The position numbers and the translations under genes were made by a program. Below, piece after piece: positions 1-12,900 of a stretch of DNA of 64,000 nucleotides (position 1 is the stretch's first letter; the number at the start of each line of letters is the position of its first letter). The notes under the pieces were generated by a model. That model saw only the letters and a program-made list of their open reading frames with translations, was not told where the DNA came from and did not search any database. Source of the stretch: Limnomonas spitsbergensis (Eukaryota > Chlorophyta > Chlorophyceae > Chlamydomonadales). Where the stretch lies: contig JAYJMM010000038.1 in the NCBI GenBank assembly GCA_037349105.1, positions 4,066,501 through 4,130,500 on the forward strand. Reading direction: 5' to 3'.

Positions 1-3000
1 GCATGTTATAAATCTTGTCCTGCTTGCTGCCCCGCGCCAGGCACGACTTTGCCTTGGACAGCATGTTATAAATCTTGTCCTGCTTGCTGCCCCGCGCCAG
101 GCACGACTTTGCCTTGGACAGCATGTTATAAATCTTGTCATGCTTGCTGCCCCGCGCCAGGCACGACTTTGCCTTGGACAGCATGTTATAAATCTTGTCC
201 TGCTTGATGCCCCGCGCCAGGCACGACTTTGCCTTGGACAGCATGTTATAAATCTTGTCCTGCTTGCTGCCCCGCGCCAGGCACGACTTTGCCTTGGACA
301 GCATGTTATAAATCTTGTCCTGCTTGCTGCCCCGCGCCAGGCACGAGTTTGCCTTGGACAGCATGTTATAAATCTTGTCCTGCTTGCTGCCCCGCGCCAG
401 GCACGACTTTGCCTTGGACAGCATGTTATAAATCTTGTCCTGCTTGCTGCCCCGCGCCAGGCACGACTTTGCCTTGGACAGCATGTTATAAATCTTGTCA
501 TGCTTGCTGCCCCGCGCCAGGCACGACTTTGCCTTGGACAGCATGTTATAAATCTTGTCCTGCTTGATGCCCCGCGCCAGGCACGACTTTGCCTTGGACA
601 GCATGTTATAAATCTTGTCCTGCTTGCTGCCCCGCGCCAGGCACGACTTTGCCTTGGACAGCATGTTATAAATCTTGTCCTGCTTGCTGCCCCGCGCCAG
701 GCACGACTTTGCCTTGGACAGCATGTTATAAATCTTGTCCTGCTTGATGCCCCGCGCCAGGCACGACTTTGCCTTGGACAGCATGTTATAAATCTTGTCC
801 TGCTTGCTGCCCCGCGCCAGGCACGACTTTGCCTTGGACAGCATGTTATAAATCTTGTCCTGCTTAATGCCCCGCGCCAGGCACGACTTTGCCTTTGACA
901 GCATGTTATAAATCTTGTCCTGCTTGATGCCCCGCGCCAGGCACGAGTTTGCCTTGGACAGCATGTTATCAATCTTGTCATGCTTGATGCCCCGCGCCAG
1001 GCACGAGTTTGCCTTGGACAGCATGTTATAAATCTTGTCCTGCTTGATGCCCCGCGCCAGGCACGAGTTTGCCTTGGACAGCATGTTATCAATCTTGTCA
1101 TGCTTGATGCCCCGCGCCAGGCACGACTTTGCCTTGGTCAGCATGTTATAAATCTTGTCCTGCTTGATGCCCCGCGCCAGGCACGACTTTGCCTTGGTCA
1201 GCATTTGATAAATCTTGTCCTGCTTGCTGCCCTGGCCAAGCACGACTTTGCCTTGGTCAGCATGTTATAAATCTTGTCATGCTTGATGCCCCGCACCAGG
1301 CACGACTTTGCCTTGGTCAGCATTTGATAAATCTTGTCCTGCTTGCTGCCCCGCGCCAGGCACGACTTTGCCTTGGACAGCATGTTATAAATCTTGTCCT
1401 GCTTGATGCCCCGCGCCAGGCACGACTTTGCCTTGGACAGCATGTTATCAATCTTGTCATGCTTGATGCCCCGCGCCAGGCACGGCTGTCTTGGTCAGCA
1501 TGTTATAAATCTTGTCCTGTTTGCTGCCCTGGCCAGGCACGACTTTGCCTTGGACAGCATGTTATAAATCTTGTCCTGCTTGATGCCCCGCGCCAGGCAC
1601 GAGTTTGCCTTGGACAGCATGTTATCAATCTTGTCATGCTTGATGCCCCGCGCCAGGCACGACTTTGCCTTGGACAGCATGTTATAAATCTTGTCCTGCT
1701 TGCTGCCCCGCGCCAGGCACGACTTTGCCTTGGACAGCATGTTATAAATCTTGTCCTGCTTGATGCCCCGCGCCAGGCACGAGTTTGCCTTGGACAGCAT
1801 GTTATAAATCTTGTCCTGCTTAATGCCCCGCGCCAGGCACGACTTTGCCTTTGACAGCATGTTATAAATCTTGTCCTGCTTGATGCCCCGCGCCAGGCAC
1901 GAGTTTGCCTTGGACAGCATGTTATAAATCTTGTCCTGCTTGATGCCCCGCGCCAGGCACGAGTTTGCCTTGGACAGCATGTTATCAATCTTGTCATGCT
2001 TGATGCCCCGCGCCAGGCACGAGTTTGCCTTGGACAGCATGTTATAAATCTTGTCCTCCTTGATGCCCCGCGCCAGGCACGAGTTTGCCTTGGACAGCAT
2101 GTTATCAATCTTGTCATGCTTGATGCCCCGCGCCAGGCACGACTTTGCCTTGGTCAGCATGTTATAAATCTTGTCCTGCTTGATGCCCCGCGCCAGGCAC
2201 GACTTTGCCTTGGTCAGCATTTGATAAATCTTGTCCTGCTTGCTGCCCTGGCCAGGCACGACTTTGCCTTGGTCAGCATGTTATAAATCTTGTCATGCTT
2301 GATGCCCCGCACCAGGCACGACTTTGCCTTGGTCAGCATTTGATAAATCTTGTCCTGCTTGCTGCCCCGCGCCAGGCACGACTTTGCCTTGGACAGCATG
2401 TTATAAATCTTGTCCTGCTTGATGCCCCGCGCCAGGCACGACTTTGCCTTGGACAGCATGTTATCAATCTTGTCATGCTTGATGCCCCGCGCCAGGCACG
2501 ACTTTGCCTTGGTCAGCATGTTATAAATCTTGTCCTGCTTGCTGCCCTGGCCAGGCACGACTTTGCCTTGGACAGCATGTTATAAATCTTGTCCTGCTTG
2601 ATGCCCCGCGCCAGGCACGAGTTTGCCTTGGACAGCATGTTATCAATCTTGTCATGCTTGATGCCCCGCGCCAGGCACGAGTTTGCCTTGGACAGCATGT
2701 TATAAATCTTGTCCTGCTTGATGCCCCGCACCAGGCACGAGTTTGCCTTGGACAGCATGTTATAAATCTTGTCCTGCTTGATGCCCCGCGCCAGGCACGA
2801 GTTTGCCTTGGACAGCATGTTATAAATCTTGTCCTGCTTGCTGCCCCGCGCTAGGCACGACTTTGCCTTGGACAGCATGTTATAAATCTTGTCCTGCTTG
2901 CTGCCCCGCGCTAGGCACGACTTTGCCTTGGACAGCATGTTATAAATCTTGTCCTGCTTGATGCCCCGCGCAAGGCACGAGTTTGCCTTGGACAGCATGT

Positions 3001-5333
3001 TATAAATCTTGTCCTGCTTGCTGCCCCGCGCCAGGCACGACTTTGCCTTGGTCAGCATGTTATAAATCTTGTCATGCTTGCTGCCCCGCGCCAGGCACGA
3101 GTTTGCCTTGGACAGCATGTTATAAATCTTGTCCTGCTTGCTGCCCCGCGCCAGGCACGACTTTGCCTTGGACAGCATGTTATAAATCTTGTCCTGCTTG
3201 CTGCCCCGCGCTAGGCACGAGTTTGCCTTGGACAGCATGTTATAATCTTGTCCTGCTTGATGCCCCGCGCCAGGCACGACTTTGCCTTAGTCAGCATGTT
3301 ATAAATCTTGTCCTGCTTGCTGCCCCGCGCCAGGCACAACTTTGCCTTGGACAGCATGTTATAAATCTTGTCCTGCTTGATGCCCCGCGCCAGGCACGAG
3401 TTTGCCTTGGACAGCATGTTATCAATCTTGTCCTGCTTGATGCCCCGCGCCAGGCACGAGTTTGCCTTGGACAGCATGTTATAAATCTTGTCCTGCTTGA
3501 TGCCCCGCGCCAGGCACGAGTTTGCCTTGGACAGCATGTTATCAATCTTGTCATGCTTGATGCCCCGCGCTAGGCACGACTTTGCCTTGGACAGCATGTT
3601 ATAAATCTTGTCATGCTTGCTGCCCCGCGCCAGGCACGACTTTGCCTTGGACAGCATGTTATAAATCTTGTCCTGCTTGCTGCCCCGCGCCAGGCACGAG
3701 TTTGCCTTGGACAGCATGTTATAAATCTTGTCCTGCTTAATGCCCCGCGCCAGGCACGACTTTGCCTTTGACAGCATGTTATAAATCTTGTCCTGCTTGA
3801 TGCCCCGCGCCAGGCACGAGTTTGCCTTGGACAGCATGTTATAAATCTTGTCCTGCTTGATGCCCCGCGCCAGGCACGAGTTTGCCTTGGACAGCATGTT
3901 ATCAATCTTGTCATGCTTGATGCCCCGCGCCAGGCACGAGTTTGCCTTGGACAGCATGTTATAAATCTTGTCCTGCTTGATGCCCCGCGCCAGGCACGAG
4001 TTTGCCTTGGACAGCATGTTATCAATCTTGTCATGCTTGATGCCCCGCGCCAGGCACGACTTTGCCTTGGTCAGCATGTTATAAATCTTGTCATGCTTGA
4101 TGCCCCGCGCCAGGCACGACTTTGCCTTGGTCAGCATTTGATAAATCTTGTCCTGCTTGCTGCCCTGGCCAGGCACGACTTTGCCTTGGTCAGCATGTTA
4201 TAAATCTTGTCATGCTTGATGCCCCGCACCAGGCACGACTTTGCCTTGGTCAGCATGTTATAAATCTTGTCCTGCTTGATGCCCCGCGCCAGGCACGACT
4301 TTGCCTTGGTCAGCATTTGATAAATCTTGTCCTGCTTGCTGCCCCGCGCCAGGCACGACTTTGCCTTGGACAGCATGTTATAAATCTTGTCCTGCTTGAT
4401 GCCCCGCACCAGGCACGACTTTGCCTTGGACAGCATGTTATAAATCTTGTCCTGCTTGATGCCCCGCGCCAGGCACGACTTTGCCTTGGACAGCATGTTA
4501 TAAATCTTGTCCTGCTTGATGCCCCGCACCAGGCACGACTTTGCCTTGGTCAGCATGTTATAAATCTTGTCCTGCTTCATGCCCCGCGCCAGGCACGACT
4601 TTGCCTTGGTCAGCATGTTATAAATCTTGTCCTGCTTGCTGCCCTGGCCAGGCACGACTTTGCCTTGGACAGCATGTTATAAATCTTGTCCTGCTTGATG
4701 CCCCGCGCCAGGCACGAGTTTGCCTTGGACAGCATGTTATCAATCTTGTCATGCTTGATGCCCCGCGCCAGGCACGACTTTGCCTTGGTCAGCATGTTAT
4801 AAATCTTGTCCTGCTTGCTGCCCTGGCCAGGCACGACTTTGCCTTGGACAGCATGTTATCAATCTTGTCATGCTTGATGCCCCGCGCCAGGCCCGACTTT
4901 GCCTTGGTCAGCATGTTATAAATCTTGTCCTGCTTGATGCCCCGCGCCAGGCACGAGTTTGCCTTGGACAGCATGTTATAAATCTTGTCCTGCTTGATGC
5001 CCCGCACCAGGCACGACTTTGCCTTGGACAGCATGTTATAAATCTTGTCCTGCTTGATGCCCCGCGCCAGGCACGAGTTTGCCTTGGACAGCATGTTATA
5101 AATCTTGTCATGCTTGATGCCCCGCGCCAGGCACGACTTTGCCTTGGTCAGCATGTTATAAATCTTGTCATGCTTGATGCCCCGCGCCAGGCACGACTTT
5201 GCCTTGGTCAGCATGTTATAAATCTTGTCCTGCTTGATGCCCCGCACCAGGCGCGACTTTGCCTTGGTCAGCATGTTATAAATCTTGTCCTGCTTGATGC
5301 CCCGCGCCAGGCACGACTTTGCCTTGGACAGCA
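1..5333. repeat. 60-bp satellite array (about 89 units)
   Basis: Head-to-tail 60-bp units, most differing by 1-4 substitutions (a/c in the cttgtc[a/c]tgctt segment, c/g in gcacga[c/g]ttt, a/t in ttgg[a/t]cagc). Several units are shortened by 1-2 bp where the ccccgcgcc stretch becomes ccctggcc (about 1232, 1529, 2248, 2547, 4165, 4645, 4824). Blocks recur at higher order: 980-1270 is repeated at 1996-2286 and 3913-4203. The unit is free of stops in four of six frames, so long ORFs here (for example a minus-strand [16 protein letters not shown] 20-aa repeat) are mostly a by-product of the period being divisible by three. The array continues beyond base 1 and ends at 5333 where unique sequence begins. 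Confidence 0.97.
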
Positions 5334-5438
5334 TTGTGGCCAAAGTGTTTCCAAGGCCGGCCCTGGACGCAGCCCTGCTGGAGCGGCGCCGGCGGCGTGA
5401 GGCGGAGCTGAGGCTGCAGGCGGCGGCAGGGCACTGCT
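5299..5438 (+). CDS. Candidate terminal exon (3' end) of an unrecognised gene abutting the satellite
   Basis: The last satellite unit runs without a break into unique sequence. A reading frame that starts after the unit's gccag gives HDFALDSIVAKVF, then PRPALDAALLERRRRR and EAELRLQAAAGHC, ending at a TGA at 5436-5438. The Arg/Glu/Leu/Ala-rich end looks like a real helical C-terminus. The same frame is stopped by TAA in every upstream unit, so only the final unit could be coding, entered through a pyrimidine-rich 3' splice site carried by the repeat. No upstream exon lies in the window and the family is not recognised. The alternative is that this is non-coding and the minus-strand frame (which stays open to 5514) is used. 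Confidence 0.4.
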
Positions 5439-6952
5439 GAGGCTGCGGACAGTGAACGTCGAGCGTGGGTTGAAAGGCCCGTGTCATGCCCGTGTCAGGC
5501 GCCTGTGGGCACACGTGAAATGGGCCACGTTTAATCGGAGTATGTGAGCGACTGGGCTTTTATGTTGGGCATCAAAAAATCAAACATCCCGATGTCGGGA
5601 ATCCAGGTGTTACTGGATAAGCAAGCTGATGTTATCGTGGAGCCTTTAGTAGAAACCGAACCTAGTGCAGATTCAAGGTATAGGTATGTACAGTTCAGTA
5701 GTTTACTCTGTGTTCAAAGTCTAGTCATGTCTGGGGAAAGTGGTCCGAGTAGGGCGGTAGGTGAAGCCCACAAGAGCCTGTGACTCGTCAAGTTCCTGGG
5801 CTTGTTTTCCCTTGTTTGCTCAATATTATTTGTTCCCATAAACTCGTGAAGGAGTAGGAAATTGAAATCCTGCCCAGCTCGTGAGGCGGGCTTGCTGAGC
5901 GGGGAAAGGCGATCCACTCATTACCTGTCTTTCCTCTAGTGTCTAGTTCCTTTCCTTTTTCCTTCCAACCAGACAGGACGTCGGAGAGCCCGCAGGCAGG
6001 TGTGGGACTCGTGGGAGGCCCTGGTTGTGTGCAACTTGTAGCTTAGCTTTATGAAGGCTACACTCTTCTGGGGCAGGATATGGTTTGCCTGACATTTGTG
6101 CTTTTTGTATAGTGGTTGAACTTGCTATCCTTTCTTTTCTCTTGTACCTTCTCCCTTGAATTTCCTTGCTGGCTCTTTTGTTTGTCGACGTGCCCGAGCT
6201 TCATTTCAGCATGGCCCAGAGCTGTAACGTCATTAGCTCAAGGCTTTATAAATTGTTTTTTCGAGGTTTTTAGTTTATATTTTATTTCAGTAGGTGATGA
6301 GAGCATATTCTAGATTATAGACGGTCAGATTGATCTGTATCATATATTGCACACACGAAAGTGTTGTGTCATGCCGTACATTCTTCCTTAAAGCCTAGGC
6401 CTGGAATCAGCCTGTAAGATGTTTGGAACGTTTGGCACATTACAGCGCCATCAATAGCTGCAGACGGTACACACAAGGTATTGCCATGGCAACATTCCAG
6501 CTGGACGTGGCCGTGGCAAAGGTTTGGCTGTCACACCGCAAGTAACTTCAAAAAGCGTGATAATATCCAGAATAATTTATAAAATACAAAAAAGACCAGC
6601 CCCGAACATATTGTGATTCGTGTGCTTAGTTTCCAAAGAGTTTCTACGACCTCCTCGCCCTGAGGTATGGCTTATGTCAGTCCTATACAAAATTCGCTGC
6701 CCAGGGCCCCAACGTTGTGTTTTATCCCCGGCAATAAAAGTCACCTCCAGTCCATGTCATGTACAGTCCGGAGCTCATGCTGCATGCTGCATGACCACAA
6801 CCCTGCGCAACACGCAGATCTTTATACAGCTCAAAACAACGGTCTCCTCGTGCACTCCTCACATATGGCTCTCAAGTTAATGACGTATGGCTCTCATGTG
6901 CGCTTGTCTGACCAGGCATCACCGCCTGGTGTGCAAAAGTTTGGTCCGCTCG
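5439..6952. other. Gene-poor spacer between satellite and kinase 3' end
   Basis: About 1.5 kb without a convincing exon on either strand. The short open frames lack splice context or recognisable motifs. The part next to 6953 would contain the 3' UTR of the minus-strand kinase gene. Confidence 0.5.
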
Positions 6953-9900
6953 CTAGGAGATGACACAGCATACTTCCGAGCCGATGTTCAGGTCCTTGAG
7001 GACCCCCGAAGCCTCCACCGCCTTGAGGCGCTTCACAATATCCTTCATGCTGGGTCTGCAGCATGGGGCGGTACAGCTGACACAGACCGCCACAAGGTTT
7101 CACCAAGGGTCAACAGTGTCCGCAAGGATTCGCGTATATATCCAAGGCCATAGGGCCAAGAAATTCATGTGAGCGGGGTGCACCTCAGGCATTTCATCAG
7201 ACAAACGTCTCGGATATCAGATTCTTGACAGAAAATTCGGAGGAGCAGCAGCAAATTTCCAATGTCCTGGCAGGCCCGGATTACTTTTTACTGGGTGCAC
7301 CGTTGGTGCAACTTATCGAAAGGGTACAATAGCTAAACGGCATTTTACACTTTATGTAAGCCTTTCAATATTTAACATCTACATTGCACATCCCTTTTTT
7401 TCGACCTGGGCACCACTACAGCTGGGTCCTAGGTACCTCATCCAGGCCTCCATAGGACGAGGGCCGTTATGTAGGATGCCCCCTCACACATCAACAGCCG
7501 AGGATTGAACAGGCAAGCCGGGTCTAGAACTCCAGATATCCTGATCTAGGGCTCTTTTGCCAGTGGCTGGGTGCACAGCCCATTAGCCCATAATTTCCTG
7601 GCCTTTAGCCCCGCAACTAAGGAACCCAAGGCCTGCCAAGCAAGCAAACACAATCAACAGCTTTGGAGCTCCTCTCAGGGTCCCAAGGCAGTTCTACCAA
7701 GAATGCAGCGGACCAGGAAATAACTGGGAAACCATGATGTTTTTCAATGTGAGACTGGATAAGGAGAGAGGGGAGACAGCTTGTTGGGAATTTCTCCGTG
7801 TGTGCAGAGGTCCCATCTGACACAAACCCACCCCCAGTATAGCTAAGAAGCTTGGACGTGTTTCATGTCACAGCCCCTCCCCGCCTTGCCTGACATCATC
7901 TGTTCCTGCCCCAGCTGCCTGCCCTGTCAGCATCACAGTCAGTACTCGCCTTTCCTGCGGCACTTGTGCCCATGCGTCGGTGATGATGTCCGTAACCTCC
8001 GGAGGGAAGCGCAAATTCAAGGGGGGTCTGCGAAAGGGAAGGGACCAGAAGGCACTTGTCCTGACGCCAGCCGTCAAAGACCATGCGCTTGCATAGATCC
8101 ATCAACATGAATGAAGATCTAGGAGGCGGTGTATTGCAGTTTCCCCAGTGGAAGTCATGCACTAGTCATGCACTAGTCATGCACTAGTCATGCACTAGTC
8201 ATGCACTAGTCATGCACTAGTCATGCACTAGTCATGCACTAGTCATGCACTAGTCATGCACTAGTCATGCACTAGTCATGCACTAGTCATGCACTAGTCA
8301 TGCACTAGTCATGCACTAGTCATGCACTAGTCATGCACTAGTCATGCACTAGTCATGCACTAGTCATGCACTAGTCATGCACTAGTCATGCACTAGTCAT
8401 GCACTAGTCATGCACTAGTCATGCACTAGTCATGCACTAGTCATGCTCTGATGCCCTAAAACCAGGGCATGACGACCTTAGCTGCCTACCGCTGGTGCCG
8501 TGCTATTTGACCCCAATAATCTTTGATTTGTACGAGAAGAATCGTTCGGATCAGTCAACAGGAATCATTCTAGCAGAAATTATGTAACAGGAATCCTCTA
8601 ATAGGAATGCCTACACATCCAGCCAACTGCCTTATTTCAGCCATCAAGATTTCAGCAAATACGTCATTCCGCTGATCTGGTCACATAACCCACACGTCCA
8701 CACATCCCCCCTCCATTACCTGCACCCTGTCCCGGTCCCTGCCTGCAAGCCAGTCCCCCTGTCCCCCGCGCCAGGCACGACTTTGGCTTGAACAGTCCCC
8801 CTGTCCCCCTCCAGTCCCAAGCCAGTCCCCCTGTCCCCCCCTCCCGGGTGCGCACCTGTATCCATTGGCCACCCGCTCTGCATACCGCTCAATCTCCTCC
8901 TCCGTTCCATTGATGGAGACGGCAAATACCATCATATACCTTCACAAGGAGGAAATGCGGAAGCGTTGAGGAGGTGATGAGCAGGACCCCATCATAAACC
9001 ATCACAGGGAGGAAGTGAGGAAGTGATGAGGAAGCTATGAGAAAGAGATGTGGAAGAGGTGGGCAAGGCCTTATCATCATATACCTTAACAACAGGAGGG
9101 GAGCGGGGGGACACAATCAGCATGTGGACAGTCGGATGGGGACAGACAAAGCAACCCCGACCTCCCCACCCTCGATTTCGACCACTGAAACAGCTGACAG
9201 CAGAACATTCCACAACCGCCGGAATGTAGCCCAGCTCCAGCACTCGCATGTAACACCCTCAACCCGGACATCCCACATGCACCACTGTCCAACCTGGCAC
9301 CATTCACGTGACCCATCCTCCACTCCTGACACCATTCACCTGTGCAGCAGCTCATACATGCAGATGCCAAAGCTGAAGGTGTCCACCTGCAGATCCAGCG
9401 GGACTGGTTAGAGAGATGTGTGCGCATGACCTGCAGCCTGAAGCACTTCCTATATATTTGGAAAACAAAATGCTTATTTTAATTGCCCCCCCCCCCTTAC
9501 AAGGCTACGACGCCTTCAAGTTTCTTATACGGAGTAACACACACACAGATGCTTCCGCGACCGAAAAACATGGCGCGTGCTTACCATGGTCGTGAAAAAA
9601 AAATGCATTTACCAGGGAGCCAGGGGGCAAAAAGAAAGGGAGGGGGGGGAAAAGGAAAGGGGAAAATTATAAAAGGAGGGCTAATGCTCCTACAGACATC
9701 ACCCAATGCACAGTGAGAATTCCCCCCAAATTTCCCCCCTGCAACATAATTACTGGCCCCATATATCAATTAGGGAACAGTTCTAGGTGTTAGATGAGTG
9801 GAAATTATATTCAAAACAAAATGCCTGACTATCCCTAGCTGGTGGTCACCTACAAGTTCTGGCTTGCATGGCCCATAATCACACTACTACGCATGACATC

Positions 9901-12900
9901 TATCTATAGCTGCCATCCCTCTTCAATCATCCTTGGAGAGAAAGAGATCTTCAGGAAGGCCTTGGTGTTGTGCCTGCACGGCACCATAGGTAACACAGAG
10001 GTCAGATGCAAAGGTTTGGACGTTTAAGCACACAATTGGGGGGGGGGCACAATGATGCAGCTGTCCAAGGAAGGGTCAGGTAAAATCAGACACACGATAT
10101 AGTAATGATGGCCAAGCAATTTGAATGCATTGACCTGCATGAACTTACCTCTTGAGGTGCACCAGGTAGTCCCTTGCACTGAAGTCCTTAGACTTCCTGC
10201 CTATCCTCTTGGCTGCTGCCTCCTTCATCTCAAGCAGGGGTGCACCCTTAACAGGGCACCCACCGCTCGGGTGTTCTTGTTTCAGGCATGCAAGCTGGCT
10301 GCAGAAGAGGCAGGCCAGGCAGACATACTGCTTGCTACCAGAATGTTGGCTGGTTGGCTGCTGCTGGTTGGCTGCTGGCTGGCTGCTACTGGCTGGCCGC
10401 TGCTAGCAGACATGTTGTTGCTACTGGGCTGGCTATTGCTACCTAGCTGCTGTTGGGGGGTAGGCTGCCACCCTAGCAGCTGTGTCAGCTGGCCCAGCAG
10501 CCCCACAGAACCCTCTCGTCTTGCCACCTTGGCAGGCTGGCTGGAGGAGGGAGAGCCATCCATGGCTTTGGAGGGGCTGGTCACAGGGCTGATGACAGAC
10601 CTCTTGTTAGAGGCGCTGCCAGATTTCAGCCATCCATTCAGGTTTCCCTGCTGTGACTCACCCTGGTCAGGAAGGGGAGGCAATGGGGCAGAGATGATAG
10701 CTTGGTTGTGCATGATGTTCTCCCTCACTCTGATAGTGCTGTCAAGCTGCCTGTAATAGATTTTGAGGTGCTGAACTGACTTGGAGAAGATCATCCCGGA
10801 TGCTGCCTCATGGGAAAGAGGCACTCTAGGCTCCCCTGACATGATTTGGGTGTAGAAGGCTGCATTCCATGCCTGCGTCATACCCTTGAAGTCAACCCGC
10901 CCATGCTTCTGAAAGTTGGGCAGGAGGTCGGTAAACAGGATCTTCTCTGCATCTGTGATGACAGGATGATCTGTGCGGGCCAGCAACCTTGGGATCCTCC
11001 CAGCATTCCCCCTCTTGAAGCGGCCCTTCAGTCTATTGGAGCCTTGCTTAGTAATGACCAGTGTGGGGCCTGGTAGTGAGGGTGGGCTCACCTTGAGCAC
11101 ACTCTGAGAAATTTTCTTTTTCTTTACACCTGCAAGTGGCATGTTGAATTATTTACATATCAGTGAGCATTGATTTTGCAAATAATATTTCAACAAGGGA
11201 GTAGATGAGGAAGGTTTAGGGCACTGCTTATTTTAGCGTGCTTCAGCTACAAGACAGCTACATCATGGCCAACGGCTGTGGGGGTCCGGTGCAGCTACTG
11301 ATCCGGCCACCGGCCGTAAGCCAGTCCAGGTTTGGTCCCAATCGGCCCAGTAATGGCCACCTGGTGGCCCCTAGCAGGTAATTTGGGGAATCGAAGTTAA
11401 AAAGAATCACATAGGAGAGGAAGAACCACATAGCACAGGGAAAAAATGTACCTGGTGCTGGAGACAGCCCCGCCTCATCCCTCTGTGCTGTCGCCTGCAT
11501 GTCTAGCAGCGTGCTGGCTGCTGCCTCCTCAGCTGGTACAAGGCTGGCCACCTCTGCGTCTAGCCTGCTGGCATTCTCTGCCTCCATCTTGTCAGCTTGC
11601 TCCCCTGCTGATGGCCCAAGCTCCTGGAAAGCAGCCAAGAATGAAGGAGGGCACCACTCTGCAGGCTCCGGCACCTTGTCTGGCTGGGCGATCCCTTTGG
11701 GGCTGACTATTCAAAATGTTGGGCCTGCATGGTCGGCCCAATCTTGTTTTCCACATGCCAGTTGGTTGGAAGGACCTCGACCAGCTTGGGTAGCTGTGGG
11801 AGCAGTGGCTCCTGGCTATCAGCTCCGGCTATGGCTGCAGCAGCACTTTTGATGGATGAATCAGATGCAGCCTCCCCAGATGCCCTCCTGGCATATGATG
11901 AGGGCTTGGCAGCCCCCATGCTCCTGTCAGCCCTCTGAGGGTCCCACGTGTAGCCCTGCCCCTCAGCCAGCTGGTAGGGGTTGACAGGCACCTTGCTGAC
12001 GCCCCCGCAGACCTTCGAGCTACCATCAGAGACCTTAGGGCACGCGAGGCTCGAGCCGGCTGGCAGCCATCTGGCCGCGTCTAGGACGATGAGCTTAGTC
12101 CCCTCAAGCAGCGCGTCAACTAGCGTCACAGCCCTGTCGCGAATCGAGGTGACAGCAGGCCATCCGAATGAGAGACCGTCCCATCTGACCTCCTTTGATT
12201 TGGCTAGCGCGTTGCCCACATTCGCCATGAATCTCCCTAGGGCGCTGACACTGTCTAGGAGAGTCCCGCCTTGGTCATAGCTCTTATTACAGTCCCCGAG
12301 GATTTGCACATCGTGTAAAGTCTGCCCTGACACATGAAATTGGACTCTGGAAGGTGGCTTGTCGGGGAACTTTAAGAACGTCATTATCCTATCATGGAAA
12401 CGTAACAAATGAAGTGCTGTCTGACGCGCTAATGTCTCTGTCGACTGTCAGAATTCCCCCCATACGACAGGGCGGGAAATTCCCCCCCCTGGTAAACAAC
12501 TAAACACGCGCCATACCCTCCGCTCCCTTCCCCTCGCAGCCACGACCTCTTTTTACAGGTTCAGGCTGTCGTGAGCTATTACGCACTGGGCTGAGTCGTG
12601 TTTTTTGCCACACAACCTCAGCACTAGGTCCCCATGTACACATCTGCTGCATTGGGATCGAAGGCCCCCTAGGCCTGAGGCTTGTGGATCCACCCTTGAC
12701 AGTTAACACACAGGCAGTCTCGTGGGCCATGGTTCAGCCCCGCCAGGGATGGCCCAGGTTCCACGAGTCGCACCTGCTTGCACCGCCAGCACTGCGACCA
12801 GCCGGGCCACAGTCCCATCAATCCAAGCAATATTGAGTGCGCCCTACTTACCCCTAAACACCAGCAGGGATCGTACAGCGGACTCCTCCCTAGCCAGGCT

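Noticed and set aside
1..898. CRISPR-like regular repeats
   Set aside because: Units are contiguous with no unique spacers, and the surroundings are eukaryotic with introns.
140..5514. Long ORFs on both strands through the 60-bp satellite, suggesting a 20-aa repeat protein (MLSKAKSCLARG... on minus; LAAPRQARLCLGQH... on plus)
   Set aside because: Four frames are open at once because the unit length is a multiple of three and lacks stops in them. 1-2-bp unit deletions shift the frame repeatedly, and no start context or flanking domain supports a repeat protein.
6894..7106. Minus-strand frame [17 protein letters not shown]... as coding
   Set aside because: The overlapping frame reads [17 protein letters not shown], the expected kinase subdomain XI, and joins the upstream exon in phase.
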